Shown here piece by piece: positions 53,676 to 62,787 of a stretch of 64,000 nt of DNA. Position 1 is the stretch's first letter, and each line of letters opens with the position of its first letter. Source of the stretch: Oceanisphaera sp. IT1-181 (GTDB taxonomy: Bacteria > Pseudomonadota > Gammaproteobacteria > Enterobacterales > Aeromonadaceae); NCBI RefSeq assembly GCF_033807535.1, contig NZ_CP136856.1, positions 330,001 to 394,000 on the forward strand, given 5' to 3'. Below the pieces are notes generated by a model. It was given only the letters and a program-made list of their open reading frames with translations. It was not told where the DNA came from and searched no databases. Made by a program: the position numbers and the translations under genes.

Positions 53676-54884
53676 TCAATCGTTATAGGTGGCCGAAATT
53701 TTGTGAATACTGAGGTCGGCACCGTTAAACTCTTGTTCATCCGTTAAGCGGATCCCGACTAATAACTTGATGCTGCCGTAGATCAGCAGGCCGCCGCAAA
53801 TGGCTATCGTAATTCCTGCCAGTGTACCGAACAATTGCGAGAAAAAGCTCACGCCACCCATGCCGCCTAAGGCTTGCTGACCAAATATACCCGCAGCAAT
53901 ACCACCCCAAGCGCCACAGATGCCGTGTAGCGGCCACACACCCAGCACATCGTCAATTTGCCATTTGTTTTGTTGCAAGGTAAACATCCAGACGAACAAA
54001 ACACCGGCGATCATGCCGACCACAAGTGCGCCAATCGGATGCATAAGATCGGAACCTGCACACACGGCCACCAAACCGGCCAGAGGGCCGTTATGTATAA
54101 AGCCGGGGTCATTTTTACCCAGCAGCAGGGCGGCGATAATACCGCCAACCATGGCCATCATGGAGTTGAGTGCGACCAGACCGGAAATACCGTCCAGTGT
54201 CTGAGCCGACATTACGTTAAAGCCGAACCAGCCGATGGACAAAATCCAAGCGCCTAACGCCAAAAAAGGAATGTTAGAGGGCGGAAAGGCCACCAGCTTA
54301 CCGTTACGATAACGGCCCTTACGTACGCCCAGCAGCAAGATGGCCACTAGGGCAATCCAGCCGCCTACGCTATGGACGACGACCGAGCCGGCAAAGTCGT
54401 GAAAAGCGGCGCCAAAAGTCGCAGTTAACCAGTCTTGCAAGCCAAAGTTATTGTTCCAAGCTATGCCTTCAAAAAAGGGATAAACCAGCGCCACCGACAA
54501 GGACGAAGCGCACAAAATAGGCCAGAACTTAGCGCGCTCGGCAATACCACCGGAGACAATGGCAGGAATAGCGGCGGCAAAAGTCATTAAGAAGAAGAAT
54601 TTAACCAGCTCGTAGCCCTGTCCAGCTGCCAGCGTTTCGGCGTCTCGAAAAAAGGTGACATCATAGGCTACCCAGTAGCCAACAAAAAAGTAGGCGAGGG
54701 CGGAAAAGCCAAAATCGGTCATGATTTTAGCCAAGGCATTCACCTGATTTTTATGGCGAACTGTGCCGACTTCCAAAAAGGCAAAACCGGCGTGCATGGC
54801 AAACACCATGACCGAGCCCATTAATAAAAACAGCGTGTTGGCACTTTGTGCCAAGGTATCTATGGCATTACTGATGCTGTCCAT
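53676..54884 (-). CDS. amt: Ammonium transporter Amt
   Basis: 402 aa, 11 expected helices, no long signal peptide. Amt motifs: FMTFAAAIPAIVSGGIAERAKFWP, DFAGSVVVHSVGGW with the first channel His, and GVWPLHGICGAWGGIAAGIFG with the second. Imports ammonium. No glnK is adjacent, unlike many Amt loci. A damaged partial copy of this gene and its upstream DNA lies 3 kb away (56856-57181). Confidence 0.94.
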   Translation of the reverse strand: MDSISNAIDTLAQSANTLFLLMGSVMVFAMHAGFAFLEVGTVRHKNQVNALAKIMTDFGFSALAYFFVGYWVAYDVTFFRDAETLAAGQGYELVKFFFLMTFAAAIPAIVSGGIAERAKFWPILCASSLSVALVYPFFEGIAWNNNFGLQDWLTATFGAAFHDFAGSVVVHSVGGWIALVAILLLGVRKGRYRNGKLVAFPPSNIPFLALGAWILSIGWFGFNVMSAQTLDGISGLVALNSMMAMVGGIIAALLLGKNDPGFIHNGPLAGLVAVCAGSDLMHPIGALVVGMIAGVLFVWMFTLQQNKWQIDDVLGVWPLHGICGAWGGIAAGIFGQQALGGMGGVSFFSQLFGTLAGITIAICGGLLIYGSIKLLVGIRLTDEQEFNGADLSIHKISATYND

Positions 54885-55256
54885 GAATGCGTTCTCCTTT
54901 TATGCCTTCATTAGGTGCGTAATTTGCACTGTTTTGGTGCTTAGCTTGATAGTCGCTGTTCAAAATGGTGCTTGGGCGAGTTGGCCAAGTAGCACTCAAC
55001 ACCTGCTAGCCGTGGTTTGAGAAGGATAAAAGCGGAATATTCTCCCCGCCATGCAGGCGCCTAGCCTTTATCAAGCGCATCGCAAGGAGAGGGTTGCATA
55101 AATAATGCCAAAAATTTATAGGGGCTTATCGAGGGGATGTTTTCGTTGATAGTGGTCAGTTCACTGTGAACTTCTGTGCGCGATGTTATGTTGGTGAATT
55201 ACCAGCGCCGCCTAGCAGGGTTGCCAGCATCGCAACGTTACTCACCCACTTCGACG

Positions 55257-55609
55257 CCGGATATACCAAGTGTCAGCTTATTACACTCAACGCTGCCACC
55301 AATTACTGCTCAACAAAGGCAGTACGGCTATCTCCCACCGCGTAAAAATGCCCGGTATTGGGAAGAAGGCCACCCCAGAAATGAAGCCGTTGCTGCACTT
55401 AAATCGGGTAACTTGGCTGAGTGGAAAACACGATCTGATTACCATCAGCGTTCACTATCAGAGACCGCCATGTCTCGATATAAACAGCTGCTTAGTCCGA
55501 CCTGAGCCTGCGTAAATACAACGGTCAAGTTGGAGAAATATTAGCCGGAGTAAAGGCCATGAACAAAGCCATAGGACTGGGAATGCCGGTTCGTCAGCCT
55601 TTCAGTTAA
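55257..55609 (+). pseudogene. Remnant of an IS5/IS903-type transposase C-terminus
   Basis: Pieces in shifting frames: YYTQRCHQLLLNKGSTAI (about 55275-55329), PPRKNARYWEEGHPRNEAVAALKSG...YHQRSLSETAMSRYKQLL (about 55337-55498), then LSLRKYNGQVGEILAGVKAMNKAIGLGMPVRQP ending at TAA 55609. The order matches the C-terminal third of IS903-like transposases, including the catalytic-Glu helix (RSLSETAMSRYKQL). At least two frameshifts and no N-terminal part, so dead. Confidence 0.75.
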
Positions 55610-55680
55610 AAACGCAAAGGCTAGTGAGAGTGGCTACTTCGGCTCTGATTTAGGAAACAACGCCTTTTCTTCCAATAAAT

Positions 55681-55713
55681 AAAACAAACCTACCGTGGCG
55701 ATAGGTTTGTTTT
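55681..55713 (-). terminator. Terminator of the dehydrogenase gene
   Basis: AACAAACCTA / TAGGTTTGTT with a 9-nt loop, flanked by A-run and TTTT, 9 nt past the stop on the minus strand. Confidence 0.8.
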
Positions 55714-55721
55714 GAGATTTT

Positions 55722-56675
55722 TTAAATAACGATATTTTCTTGTTCGCCTTGTTCCCATTTAACAATGTTGTTAAATGTAATTCTGGCTCTTCTTACCATG
55801 GCTTCCTCTGTGGCAAACCCAATGTGCGGAACAAGCACAGTATTGGGAGCCGATAGGATAGGATAATCTGTAGGAACTGGGGGTTCCATCTCCACTCTAT
55901 CTAAACCAGCACCAGCTATGGTCCCATTGTGCAGTGCTTCTGCCAACGCATCATGATCAACAACCGGTCCAATGGCGGTGTTGATTAAGAATGAACTAGT
56001 TTTCATCAATGCTAGTTTATCTTTATCAATTAAGTTTTTGGTTTCATCTGTGAGTGGTATATGAAGGCTGACAATGTCACTGGTCTCTAAAACTTCATCT
56101 AGCGACTTATATTGCACACCTTTGTCTATCAGCTCTTGGTTTACGCTTCTGTTATAAGAAATAACGTTACAGCCATAAGCCAAACCTAATTTAGCGACTG
56201 CGCTACCTATGTCTCCAGTACCTAATAAGCCTAAGGTTTTACCATTTAAATCAATCTGTCGGTAGCCATTTTTTGTGCCTCCCTCTCTAGTTACAGCGTC
56301 TAAAGGTACAATATTACGTAATAGTGCAGTTATTAGCCCAAAAGTAAGCTCTGCTACAGAGTTTGTACTATACCCTGCGGCATTTGATACTTTAATTCCT
56401 TTCTCTTTACACTTTTCTAAGTCGATATGGTTATAACCCGTGAAGGCTATTGAAATATATTTTAATTTTTCTGCTGCATCGAGAACTTCACCACTCAGTG
56501 CCGTATTAGCGAGCACTAAAACCTCTGCATCTTTGATTCTGACTTTAATAGTCTCATCATCTAATTTACCATCGTTATATACAACTAACTCATGGCCACT
56601 ATCAGTTAAAGGTTGTGATATTATATTGAACTCATCATCGCTAATACCTAGAGATTCTAAGATTACAATTTTCAT
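55722..56675 (-). CDS. D-isomer 2-hydroxyacid dehydrogenase family protein, atypical active site
   Basis: 317 aa from ATG 56675 (AAAGG upstream; a longer in-frame start at 56747 is weaker). NAD-binding Rossmann motif GLLGTGDIGSAVAKLGLAYG. Of the R-E-H catalytic triad, Glu (VEMEPP) and His (PHIGFATEEAM) are present, but the Arg of the usual (A/S)RGxVVD motif is Ile235 (INTAIGPVVD). That Arg normally holds the substrate carboxylate, so the enzyme either uses another substrate or is impaired. Visibly AT-richer than its neighbours and flanked by transposase debris and amt fragments, suggesting acquisition. Substrate unknown; it could be mistaken for a phosphite dehydrogenase given the nearby phn-type importer. 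Confidence 0.85.
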   Translation of the reverse strand: MKIVILESLGISDDEFNIISQPLTDSGHELVVYNDGKLDDETIKVRIKDAEVLVLANTALSGEVLDAAEKLKYISIAFTGYNHIDLEKCKEKGIKVSNAAGYSTNSVAELTFGLITALLRNIVPLDAVTREGGTKNGYRQIDLNGKTLGLLGTGDIGSAVAKLGLAYGCNVISYNRSVNQELIDKGVQYKSLDEVLETSDIVSLHIPLTDETKNLIDKDKLALMKTSSFLINTAIGPVVDHDALAEALHNGTIAGAGLDRVEMEPPVPTDYPILSAPNTVLVPHIGFATEEAMVRRARITFNNIVKWEQGEQENIVI

Positions 56676-56849
56676 TTTTTTACCTTTCCTCAAATTGTTT
56701 ATTTTTGCACTTAATGATGCTGTTAATTTGTTATCTAAGAGTACCATTATACAAACATTTTTAAAACGGCCTCATATGAGCATTGTTTGCGACTTTGCTA
56801 CTGGTTATGGTTGATAGAGTCTCGGTTATAGAGCTAAATAAAACCACCC

Positions 56850-57181
56850 GTTTAGCGTTACGATAACGGCCTTTACGTACGCCGAGTAGCAAGATGGCCA
56901 CTAGGGCAATCCAGCCGCCTACGCTACTGACGACGACCGAGCCGGCAAAGTCGTGACAGTCTGCGCCAAAGGTTGTGCTTAACCAATCTTGTAAGCCGAA
57001 GTTATTATGCCTTCAAAAAAGGGATAAACCAGCGCACCGATAGGGATGACGCGTACAAAATAGGCCAGAACTGAGCGCGTTCGGCAATGCCACTGATTAG
57101 GTGCGTGATTTGCACTGTTTTGGTGCTTAGCTTGATATTCGCATAAATAATGCCAAAAATTTATAGAGGCTTATCGAGGGG
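56850..57181 (-). pseudogene. Partial, rearranged duplicate of amt and its upstream region
   Basis: Plus-strand text 56856-57092 closely follows 54303-54549 of amt (same orientation, scattered substitutions, small deletions). It then jumps to amt-upstream DNA (57094-57140 matches 54909-54955; 57140-57181 matches 55097-55137). The 5' part of amt, including its start, is deleted. No open reading frame survives. Confidence 0.82.
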
Positions 57182-57424
57182 GGAGATTTCGTAGCTAGGG
57201 GGGCGTGCGAACGACGGCTTTCTGCCTATATACATTCGAAAAAGTCGTTAAAAGTAGCAGAGAAGAGGGAGAGGTAAAATATGGAGGCCCTCCCAGCCAT
57301 CATCGGATGACGTAATATTTACTCGCGTTAGTTTTAATTTTTTATTCGCTTTATTTTTAGTGCCGCTCTACTGATCAAGCGAGCGGCTACTCAGACTGAT
57401 AAATACAGAAGGCTGTTTTCAGGT
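57182..57424. other. Gap before the phn-type importer end
   Basis: No gene recognised; no clear terminator for the minus-strand importer was found. Confidence 0.35.
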
Positions 57425-58240
57425 TTAAATAGTGGCGTGGCGTATTCGAGCAGAAACCCATTCTGAAACCAGTACTGTGGCCAGTATCATCACAAAAATC
57501 ACACTCACCTGACTCCACGCTAGGCTATTGATAGCTGCATTAAGTTGTAGGCCGATGCCGCCAGCCCCGACCATCCCCAGCACGGTGGACTCACGGATGT
57601 TGATGTCCCAACGGTAAACACTGATCCCAGCAAAGGCAGGCATCACTTGGGGTAATACGCCATAGCTCATTACTTGTGCTTGGCTGGCGCCGGTGGCATT
57701 AATCGCCTCTACCGGTGCCGGGTTTATCTCTTCGATGGCTTCATAAAGCAGTTTGCCTACAAAACCAATGGAGCGCAGGGCGATGGCAATAATACCCGCC
57801 AACACACCCGGCCCAAGCATAGTCACCAGCAGCATGGCCCAAATTAATGAGTTGATAGAACGTGAGGCCACAATAATAACCAGTGCGCCACTGCGAATTA
57901 AAGGATGTGGGCTGGTGTTGCGGGCAGCTAAAAAAGCCACTGGAAAAGCCATCGCTACTCCCAGTGCAGTCCCTAGGGTGGCGATATTAAGCGTGTCCCA
58001 CATCGGTTTCCAGAGATGCTGTGCATAGCTCCATTCGGGTGGCAGCATACGGCCAACCAGATCGACACCTTGTTTACCCGCATCCTCTACAAACACCCAC
58101 ATGGTGTTGTCAGAAATCTGTTTCCAGCACAGCAAAAAAAGACAGGCACCCGCCAGCCAAGCTAAATAGGTCAGCCATTGGGCACGAGTAGTGCGCAGGC
58201 GCCAAGTCGGTACACTTTGCTTGGAGTTATCTACAAACAT
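57425..58240 (-). CDS. Phosphonate-type ABC transporter permease, second PhnE-like subunit
   Basis: 271 aa. Six-helix BPD_transp_1 permease with the PhnE-type sequence NTLNIATLGTALGVAMAFPVAFLAARNTSPHP, IVASRSINSLIWAMLLVTMLGPGVLAGIIAIALRSIGFVGKLLYEAIEEINPAPVEAINATGASQAQVMSYGVLPQVMPAFAG (EAA loop). Partner of the upstream permease; last gene of the importer operon, 13 nt after it. Confidence 0.9.
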   Translation of the reverse strand: MFVDNSKQSVPTWRLRTTRAQWLTYLAWLAGACLFLLCWKQISDNTMWVFVEDAGKQGVDLVGRMLPPEWSYAQHLWKPMWDTLNIATLGTALGVAMAFPVAFLAARNTSPHPLIRSGALVIIVASRSINSLIWAMLLVTMLGPGVLAGIIAIALRSIGFVGKLLYEAIEEINPAPVEAINATGASQAQVMSYGVLPQVMPAFAGISVYRWDINIRESTVLGMVGAGGIGLQLNAAINSLAWSQVSVIFVMILATVLVSEWVSARIRHATI

Positions 58241-58253
58241 AACGATATCCTAT

Positions 58254-59063
58254 TCATTGGGTCCAGCGACGCACATAGCTCGAGCCGTACTCAGACAGCA
58301 GCACAAACGCAATGATGATGAGTAAGATAGCGGCCGAGGTATCGTATTCATAACGGCTGATGGAGGTGTTGAGGGTAGCGCCAATGCCGCCAGCTCCAAC
58401 AATGCCGATGATTGCAGATTCGCGAAAGTTAATATCCAGACGATACATAGAGAGCCCAATTAAGCGCGGCATCACTTGTGGTTGCACGGCTTGATTGATG
58501 GTTTGCCACCAGCTTGCCCCAGTGGCGCGTATCGCTTCCACTTGGCGCCAGTCAAGATCTTCAATATCCTCAGCCAGCAGTTTCGCTATAAAGCCAATGG
58601 TGGCAAAGGCGAGCGTTAGCATCCCCGCCAAGGGGCCAAAGCCGAACATCACCACAAATAGAATCGCGATAATGATCTCTTGGAAGGTGCGTGACACCGT
58701 AATAATACTGCGGCAGAGATAGTAAACCGGCCACGGTGAGATATTACGCGCAGCGCCCAGCCCAATTGGCACGGCCATTGCCACGCCAATGACGGTGGCG
58801 GTGAACGTCATGGACAAACTCTCGAGAATACCTTCGTAAATGTCGCTGGAGCGACTGACGAAGTCCGGTTGCGCAAATGCCGCCAAAAAGTTAAGACCGC
58901 GACTCGCACCTTCAATGACCCGGGCCCAATTAACATCGACCGTTGACAGGGCAAGGACCACATAAGCCGCGAGACCCAATGTTAATCCCCAGCGTAATTT
59001 AGCACTCTTGATTATCGGCAACCGCCGCCAGTGCCCCCGTTCTGCTAGCTGCTGACGATTCAT
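58254..59063 (-). CDS. Phosphonate-type ABC transporter permease, first PhnE-like subunit
   Basis: 269 aa. Same fold and motifs as its neighbour (MTFTATVIGVAMAVPIGLGAARNISPWP; EDIEDLDWRQVEAIRATGASWWQTINQAVQPQVMPRLIGLSMYRLDINFRESAIIGIVGAGGIG). The two permeases probably heterodimerise. Start overlaps the phnC-like stop by 4 nt (ATGA). Confidence 0.9.
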   Translation of the reverse strand: MNRQQLAERGHWRRLPIIKSAKLRWGLTLGLAAYVVLALSTVDVNWARVIEGASRGLNFLAAFAQPDFVSRSSDIYEGILESLSMTFTATVIGVAMAVPIGLGAARNISPWPVYYLCRSIITVSRTFQEIIIAILFVVMFGFGPLAGMLTLAFATIGFIAKLLAEDIEDLDWRQVEAIRATGASWWQTINQAVQPQVMPRLIGLSMYRLDINFRESAIIGIVGAGGIGATLNTSISRYEYDTSAAILLIIIAFVLLSEYGSSYVRRWTQ

Positions 59064-59893
59064 ATAGCTTCGCCTGTGGTGAAAGATAACGGCCGCAAGA
59101 CCTGCTGATTTGCGGTTCGTTTCTCTCCCACCTGTGCATTTAATCGGCTATCCCACTCCTCCTCCCCATAAATAGTGGTGAGCGCCTGTGCATCAAGCTC
59201 TTGAGGAGTGCCATCGAACACAATTTTACCGGCGCGCAGCCCGACGATACGGTCAGCAAATTGCTGAGCTAAAGCGACGTCGTGGATATTAATAATGGCC
59301 GCCAGCTTACGCTCGTTACAGAGCTCGCGGATCAGGCGCATGATCAGCCGTGATGTTTTAGGATCAAGGCTTGCGGTCGGTTCATCTACCAGTAATAAGT
59401 TAGGTTGCTGGATCAGTGCCCGAGCAATACCGACTCGTTGGCGCTGACCACCAGAAAGGGCGTCGGCACGTTTGTCCATGGCATGGGATAAACCAACCCG
59501 CTCCAATAATCGAAAGGCTTCGGTGATATCTTTTTGAGCATAACGGCGTAAAAAACTGCGCCAGAAACCCACATAACCAAGCCGCCCCGAGAGCACATTT
59601 TCCATTACCGTTAGGCGCTCCACCAAAGCATATTCCTGGAAAATCATCCCCATGGCGCGACGTGCTCTACGCAGGTTCCCACCCGATAGGTGGGTTAACT
59701 CAGTGCCCTCTAGACGAATGCTGCCACTCGAGGGTTCTACCAAACGATTAACGCAGCGGATCAGGGTACTCTTACCTGCTCCAGAAGGACCAATCAGCGC
59801 CATCACTTGGCCCGGAGGTAAATTGAGATCTATTCCTACCAAGGCATGATCACCCGTGGGATAGCGCTTATTAACCTGAGATAGAGTCAGCAC
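59060..59893 (-). CDS. Phosphonate-type ABC transporter ATP-binding protein, PhnC-like
   Basis: 277 aa with a GTG start (AGGAAG upstream). Walker A GPSGAGKST, signature LSGGQRQRVGIARAL, Walker B LLLVDEPTASLD, and PhnC-like details (RRARRAMGMIFQEYALVERLTVMENVLSGRLG). Powers uptake of phosphonate, phosphite or a related compound. No C-P lyase genes are in the window. Confidence 0.92.
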   Translation of the reverse strand: MLTLSQVNKRYPTGDHALVGIDLNLPPGQVMALIGPSGAGKSTLIRCVNRLVEPSSGSIRLEGTELTHLSGGNLRRARRAMGMIFQEYALVERLTVMENVLSGRLGYVGFWRSFLRRYAQKDITEAFRLLERVGLSHAMDKRADALSGGQRQRVGIARALIQQPNLLLVDEPTASLDPKTSRLIMRLIRELCNERKLAAIINIHDVALAQQFADRIVGLRAGKIVFDGTPQELDAQALTTIYGEEEWDSRLNAQVGEKRTANQQVLRPLSFTTGEAI

Positions 59894-59964
59894 AGCGTTA
59901 CTTCCTTTATTTAAATGTGAGACAAATGGGACTCGATAACAGTATCCGGTCAGCGTTATCGGGC

Positions 59965-60930
59965 TTAGTCACATTGGTAAGTCACGTCGTTCGCTTCATC
60001 TATGCTACGGATCACCGCCCAGTGCTCCTTAAAGTTCATCGGGATAAATTTCGACTCACCAGAGTTGGCGAATTCCTCTTTTAAGGCGCTGCCTTCCCAG
60101 TTATAGCTAAAAAAGGCCTCTTGCACTTTTTTGGCAAGATCTGGGTGCAGGTTGTAGACGTGCCCGTAGCCAGTAGTGGGGAAGGTTTGGGAGGTGTAGA
60201 GTATTTGGTAGTCATCGGCACTGATCACGTCACGCGCGAGCATGCGCTTGGATACAGAGTTGGCGATAGCCGCCGTTTCATAATCTTGATTGATAACCCC
60301 CAAGATAGAGTTGTCATGGGAACCGGAAAAAGCCGTATCAAAGTCTTTTTCAGCTACTAAACCAAACTCACTCTTTAGCAAGGCAGAGGGGGCTTTAAAG
60401 CCAGAGTTAGACGTGGGCGACGTGAAAGCCATACTGCGCCCTGCTAAGTCAGACATCTCCTTAATGCCACTGCCAGGGTAGGTGATAATCTCCATCTCGT
60501 AGCCAAAACTGTCATCGGCAGCGGCCATCATAGTGAAGGGTACAAAGCCGGCGCAGTTCACTGCAATAGGGTTAGAGCCTGTGTTAAAGCCCGCTACATG
60601 AAGACGTCCTGCGCGCATCGCCTCCAGTTGGGCAGCATTAGACTGCACTGGGAAAAACTGCACCCGCTTACCGGTGACCGACTCCATATGCTTGAGAAAA
60701 TCAGCCCATACCTCGCCATATACGGCAGGGTCTTCTACTGGCGTATAAGAAAAGACTAAGGTGCTAGGGTTGATCCACTGCGACTCATCAGTGGGTACAT
60801 CCGCCACCAAGTCGCCATTGGTATCAGTGAAGCGCGAAGATAAATTAGCGCTGGCCGTCATGCTTATAGTGGCAAGGACGCCTGCGATGGTGGCGGCCAG
60901 CAAGGTACGAGATAAGGGGGCATTAATCAT
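59965..60930 (-). CDS. Phosphate/phosphite/phosphonate-type substrate-binding protein, PhnD-like
   Basis: 321 aa from ATG 60930 (GGAG upstream; the longer ORF from 61050 is not supported). Signal peptide (LLAATIAGVLATISMTASA). Just after it comes a Ca-binding-like loop DTNGDLVADVPTD. PhnD-type domain: FSYTPVEDPAVYGEVWADFLKHMESVTGKRV, VQSNAAQLEAMRAGRLHVAGFNTGS and AFTSPTSNSGFKAPSALLKSEFG. First gene of the phnDCEE-type operon; divergent from the LysR gene. Confidence 0.92.
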   Translation of the reverse strand: MINAPLSRTLLAATIAGVLATISMTASANLSSRFTDTNGDLVADVPTDESQWINPSTLVFSYTPVEDPAVYGEVWADFLKHMESVTGKRVQFFPVQSNAAQLEAMRAGRLHVAGFNTGSNPIAVNCAGFVPFTMMAAADDSFGYEMEIITYPGSGIKEMSDLAGRSMAFTSPTSNSGFKAPSALLKSEFGLVAEKDFDTAFSGSHDNSILGVINQDYETAAIANSVSKRMLARDVISADDYQILYTSQTFPTTGYGHVYNLHPDLAKKVQEAFFSYNWEGSALKEEFANSGESKFIPMNFKEHWAVIRSIDEANDVTYQCD

Positions 60931-61158
60931 GGTAACTCCGCAGTTTAATAAATGTTTGATAACAAGTGCACAACTGCAGCAACCATGACGCTTAACTATG
61001 ACAATCCCGAGTCTGTGGGGTGACAAGCCTGTTAAGGGCAGCGCTGGCAAGCCCAGAACTCCCCTTTAGGGTGAGGTAACGAACGTTTTTTAAACAATGT
61101 CGCTTTGTTTGATCCACAGATTACATTGTGATCTGATACTCCCTTTTGTCGGACAACA

Positions 61159-61323
61159 ATGAACGTTGATGCCTTTTCTGAGTACTTTGGTGAGCTGAAA
61201 ACCCGACGTAATAACGCTAAAATCGACTATTCCCTGTTCGATCTACTATTTTTCTTAATCTGTGACGTTATCCCTAGTGCAGAGGACAGGGTAGATATCT
61301 TGGCAAGGGTGATGGTATTTTAA
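61159..61323 (+). pseudogene. N-terminal fragment of an ISAs1-family transposase
   Basis: 54 codons from ATG 61159 to TAA 61321-61323. MNVDAFSEYFGELKTRRNN and YSLFDLLFFLICDVIPSAEDR resemble the conserved N-terminus of ISAs1/H-repeat transposases (…FxxLxDPRxx…, LLDILxxxICAVxxGAExW). The rest of the gene is absent. A second ISAs1 remnant is at 50860-51290. Confidence 0.6.
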
Positions 61324-61375
61324 CCAATTTTCAATCAGGCTTTAACAATGAAAGTAATAATGGATTTGCAATAAC

Positions 61376-61394
61376 CCATGAATTATATTCATGG
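61376..61394. promoter_or_regulatory. MetR-type operator before the LysR gene
   Basis: CCATGAATTATATTCATGG has 7-bp arms around five bases and contains TGAA-N5-TTCA (61379-61391), the MetR consensus. It lies about 30 nt before the regulator start, consistent with autoregulation. Confidence 0.65.
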
Positions 61395-61423
61395 TATTAA
61401 GAGCAAAAGACAGGAGTTATGTG

Positions 61424-62308
61424 ATGTTAGAGCGGTTTCACCTTGAAGTACTGGCAGCAATAAAAGAGCAAGGAACGTTAACCCAAGCGGCTGAGTCGCT
61501 AAACTTGTCTCAGTCTGCATTGAGCCACAGCATCAAAAAATTAGAAGGCCAGATAAAAACTCCTGTTTGGCAAAAAGAAGGCAGAAGCTTACGTCTTACT
61601 CATGCAGGTGAACAAATATTAACGCTGGCCAGTCGGGTATTGCCGCAATTTAAACACACTGAGCTGCTATTGAGTCAGATAGTGAAAGGCGAAATGGGTT
61701 CACTGCGCATCGGCATGGAATGCCACCCTTGCTATCAATGGTTGTTAAGAGTGATTGAACCTTATCTTGATAAATGGCCAAACGTGGACATTGACGTGAA
61801 GCAGGAATTTCAGTTCGGCGGTCTGGGTGCTCTCCATAGCTACGAGATAGATATTCTGGTCACACCTGATCCCTTATATAAACCTAATTTGACGTTTATA
61901 CCGGTATTTGACTATGAACATAGGCTGGTCGTTGCATCATCTCACCCCCTTGCCATGCAAGACTCCATCATGCCCGAGCAGCTAAGTGAAGAGGTGTTAT
62001 TTAGCTATCCGGTAGAGCCTGAGCGGTTGGATATTTACAGTCATTTTTTAAATCCTGCTAAGTGCACCGTCAAAAAACACAAGACCATCGAAACCACGGA
62101 AATAATGTTACAAATGGTGGCAGCCGGTAGAGGTGTGTGTGCCTTGCCGGGTTGGTTGGTGGATGAATTCGCTAAAACCATGGCCATTAAAAGTCTCCGG
62201 CTCGGTAAACAGGGAGTTAAAAAACAGATTTTTGTGGGGATACGAAAAGGCGAAGAGCAGATTAATTACCTAAGCGATTTCATTGCTCAGGCTCAGGATG
62301 TTAGGTAA
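61424..62308 (+). CDS. LysR-family regulator, MetR-like
   Basis: 294 aa from ATG 61424 (CAGGAG 8 nt upstream). N-terminal HTH FHLEVLAAIKEQGTLTQAAESLNLSQSALSHSIKKLEGQIKTPVWQKEGRSLRLTHAGEQIL. Effector domain with GSLRIGMECHPCYQWLL, FQFGGLGALHSYEIDILVTPDPLYKPNL and HKTIETTEIMLQMVAAGRGVCALPGWLVDEF, closely MetR-like. MetR uses homocysteine as co-inducer of methionine genes. Next to mesX-mesD, so it most likely controls them. Confidence 0.9.
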   Translation: MLERFHLEVLAAIKEQGTLTQAAESLNLSQSALSHSIKKLEGQIKTPVWQKEGRSLRLTHAGEQILTLASRVLPQFKHTELLLSQIVKGEMGSLRIGMECHPCYQWLLRVIEPYLDKWPNVDIDVKQEFQFGGLGALHSYEIDILVTPDPLYKPNLTFIPVFDYEHRLVVASSHPLAMQDSIMPEQLSEEVLFSYPVEPERLDIYSHFLNPAKCTVKKHKTIETTEIMLQMVAAGRGVCALPGWLVDEFAKTMAIKSLRLGKQGVKKQIFVGIRKGEEQINYLSDFIAQAQDVR

Positions 62309-62787
62309 TAACTCAGTTTTCCTTGCAACTCACACACTTCTGCAATCGTGGTTCATTGACCTTACGGATAGATGAAGGGGCTATCCGATAGTAATACTAC
62401 CATCCACATCATGGCCGCGAAGGGGCGGTTTTCGCTTTATTGGCGGCGCCATCGACATCGCTCTCGTGCAGATACAGCTGCATCTGCAAGCGACTCCAAG
62501 CTGTGAAGGTGACATACCGTTTGCCTAAGAGAGCATAGATTGGCGTTACTCATGACGTTTACTCATGCATTGATGAAATAATATCACTTTTGTTCATGCC
62601 ACCATCCGCGTATAAATATAGCTATTCGCAGCTCTAGACATCCAGACTGCCAAGAGCATTACAGTGGATTATTAATTAGCTATAAACCAAAACAGACTGT
62701 GCAGACTACTGGCCAGAGCAATCGGTAAGCCCAGCAACAGCCAGCACACCTTCAGGTTTTATTGCCGGAAAAGGGATACCAAACATC
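62309..62787. promoter_or_regulatory. Upstream region of mesX
   Basis: No gene. ATGAAATAATATCA (62573-62586) resembles a half of the LysR-gene palindrome, and TGAA (62574-62577) with TTCA (62593-62596) gives a widely spaced MetR-like pair. ttactcatg occurs twice (62536-62544, 62549-62557). Likely the regulated mesX promoter region. Confidence 0.5.

Noticed and set aside
55722..61050. A complete ptxABCDE phosphite oxidation locus
   Set aside because: The order looks tempting (importer, dehydrogenase, LysR), but the dehydrogenase does not resemble PtxD closely and lacks the key Arg, the importer has two permeases, and the LysR protein is MetR-like and belongs with mesXD.
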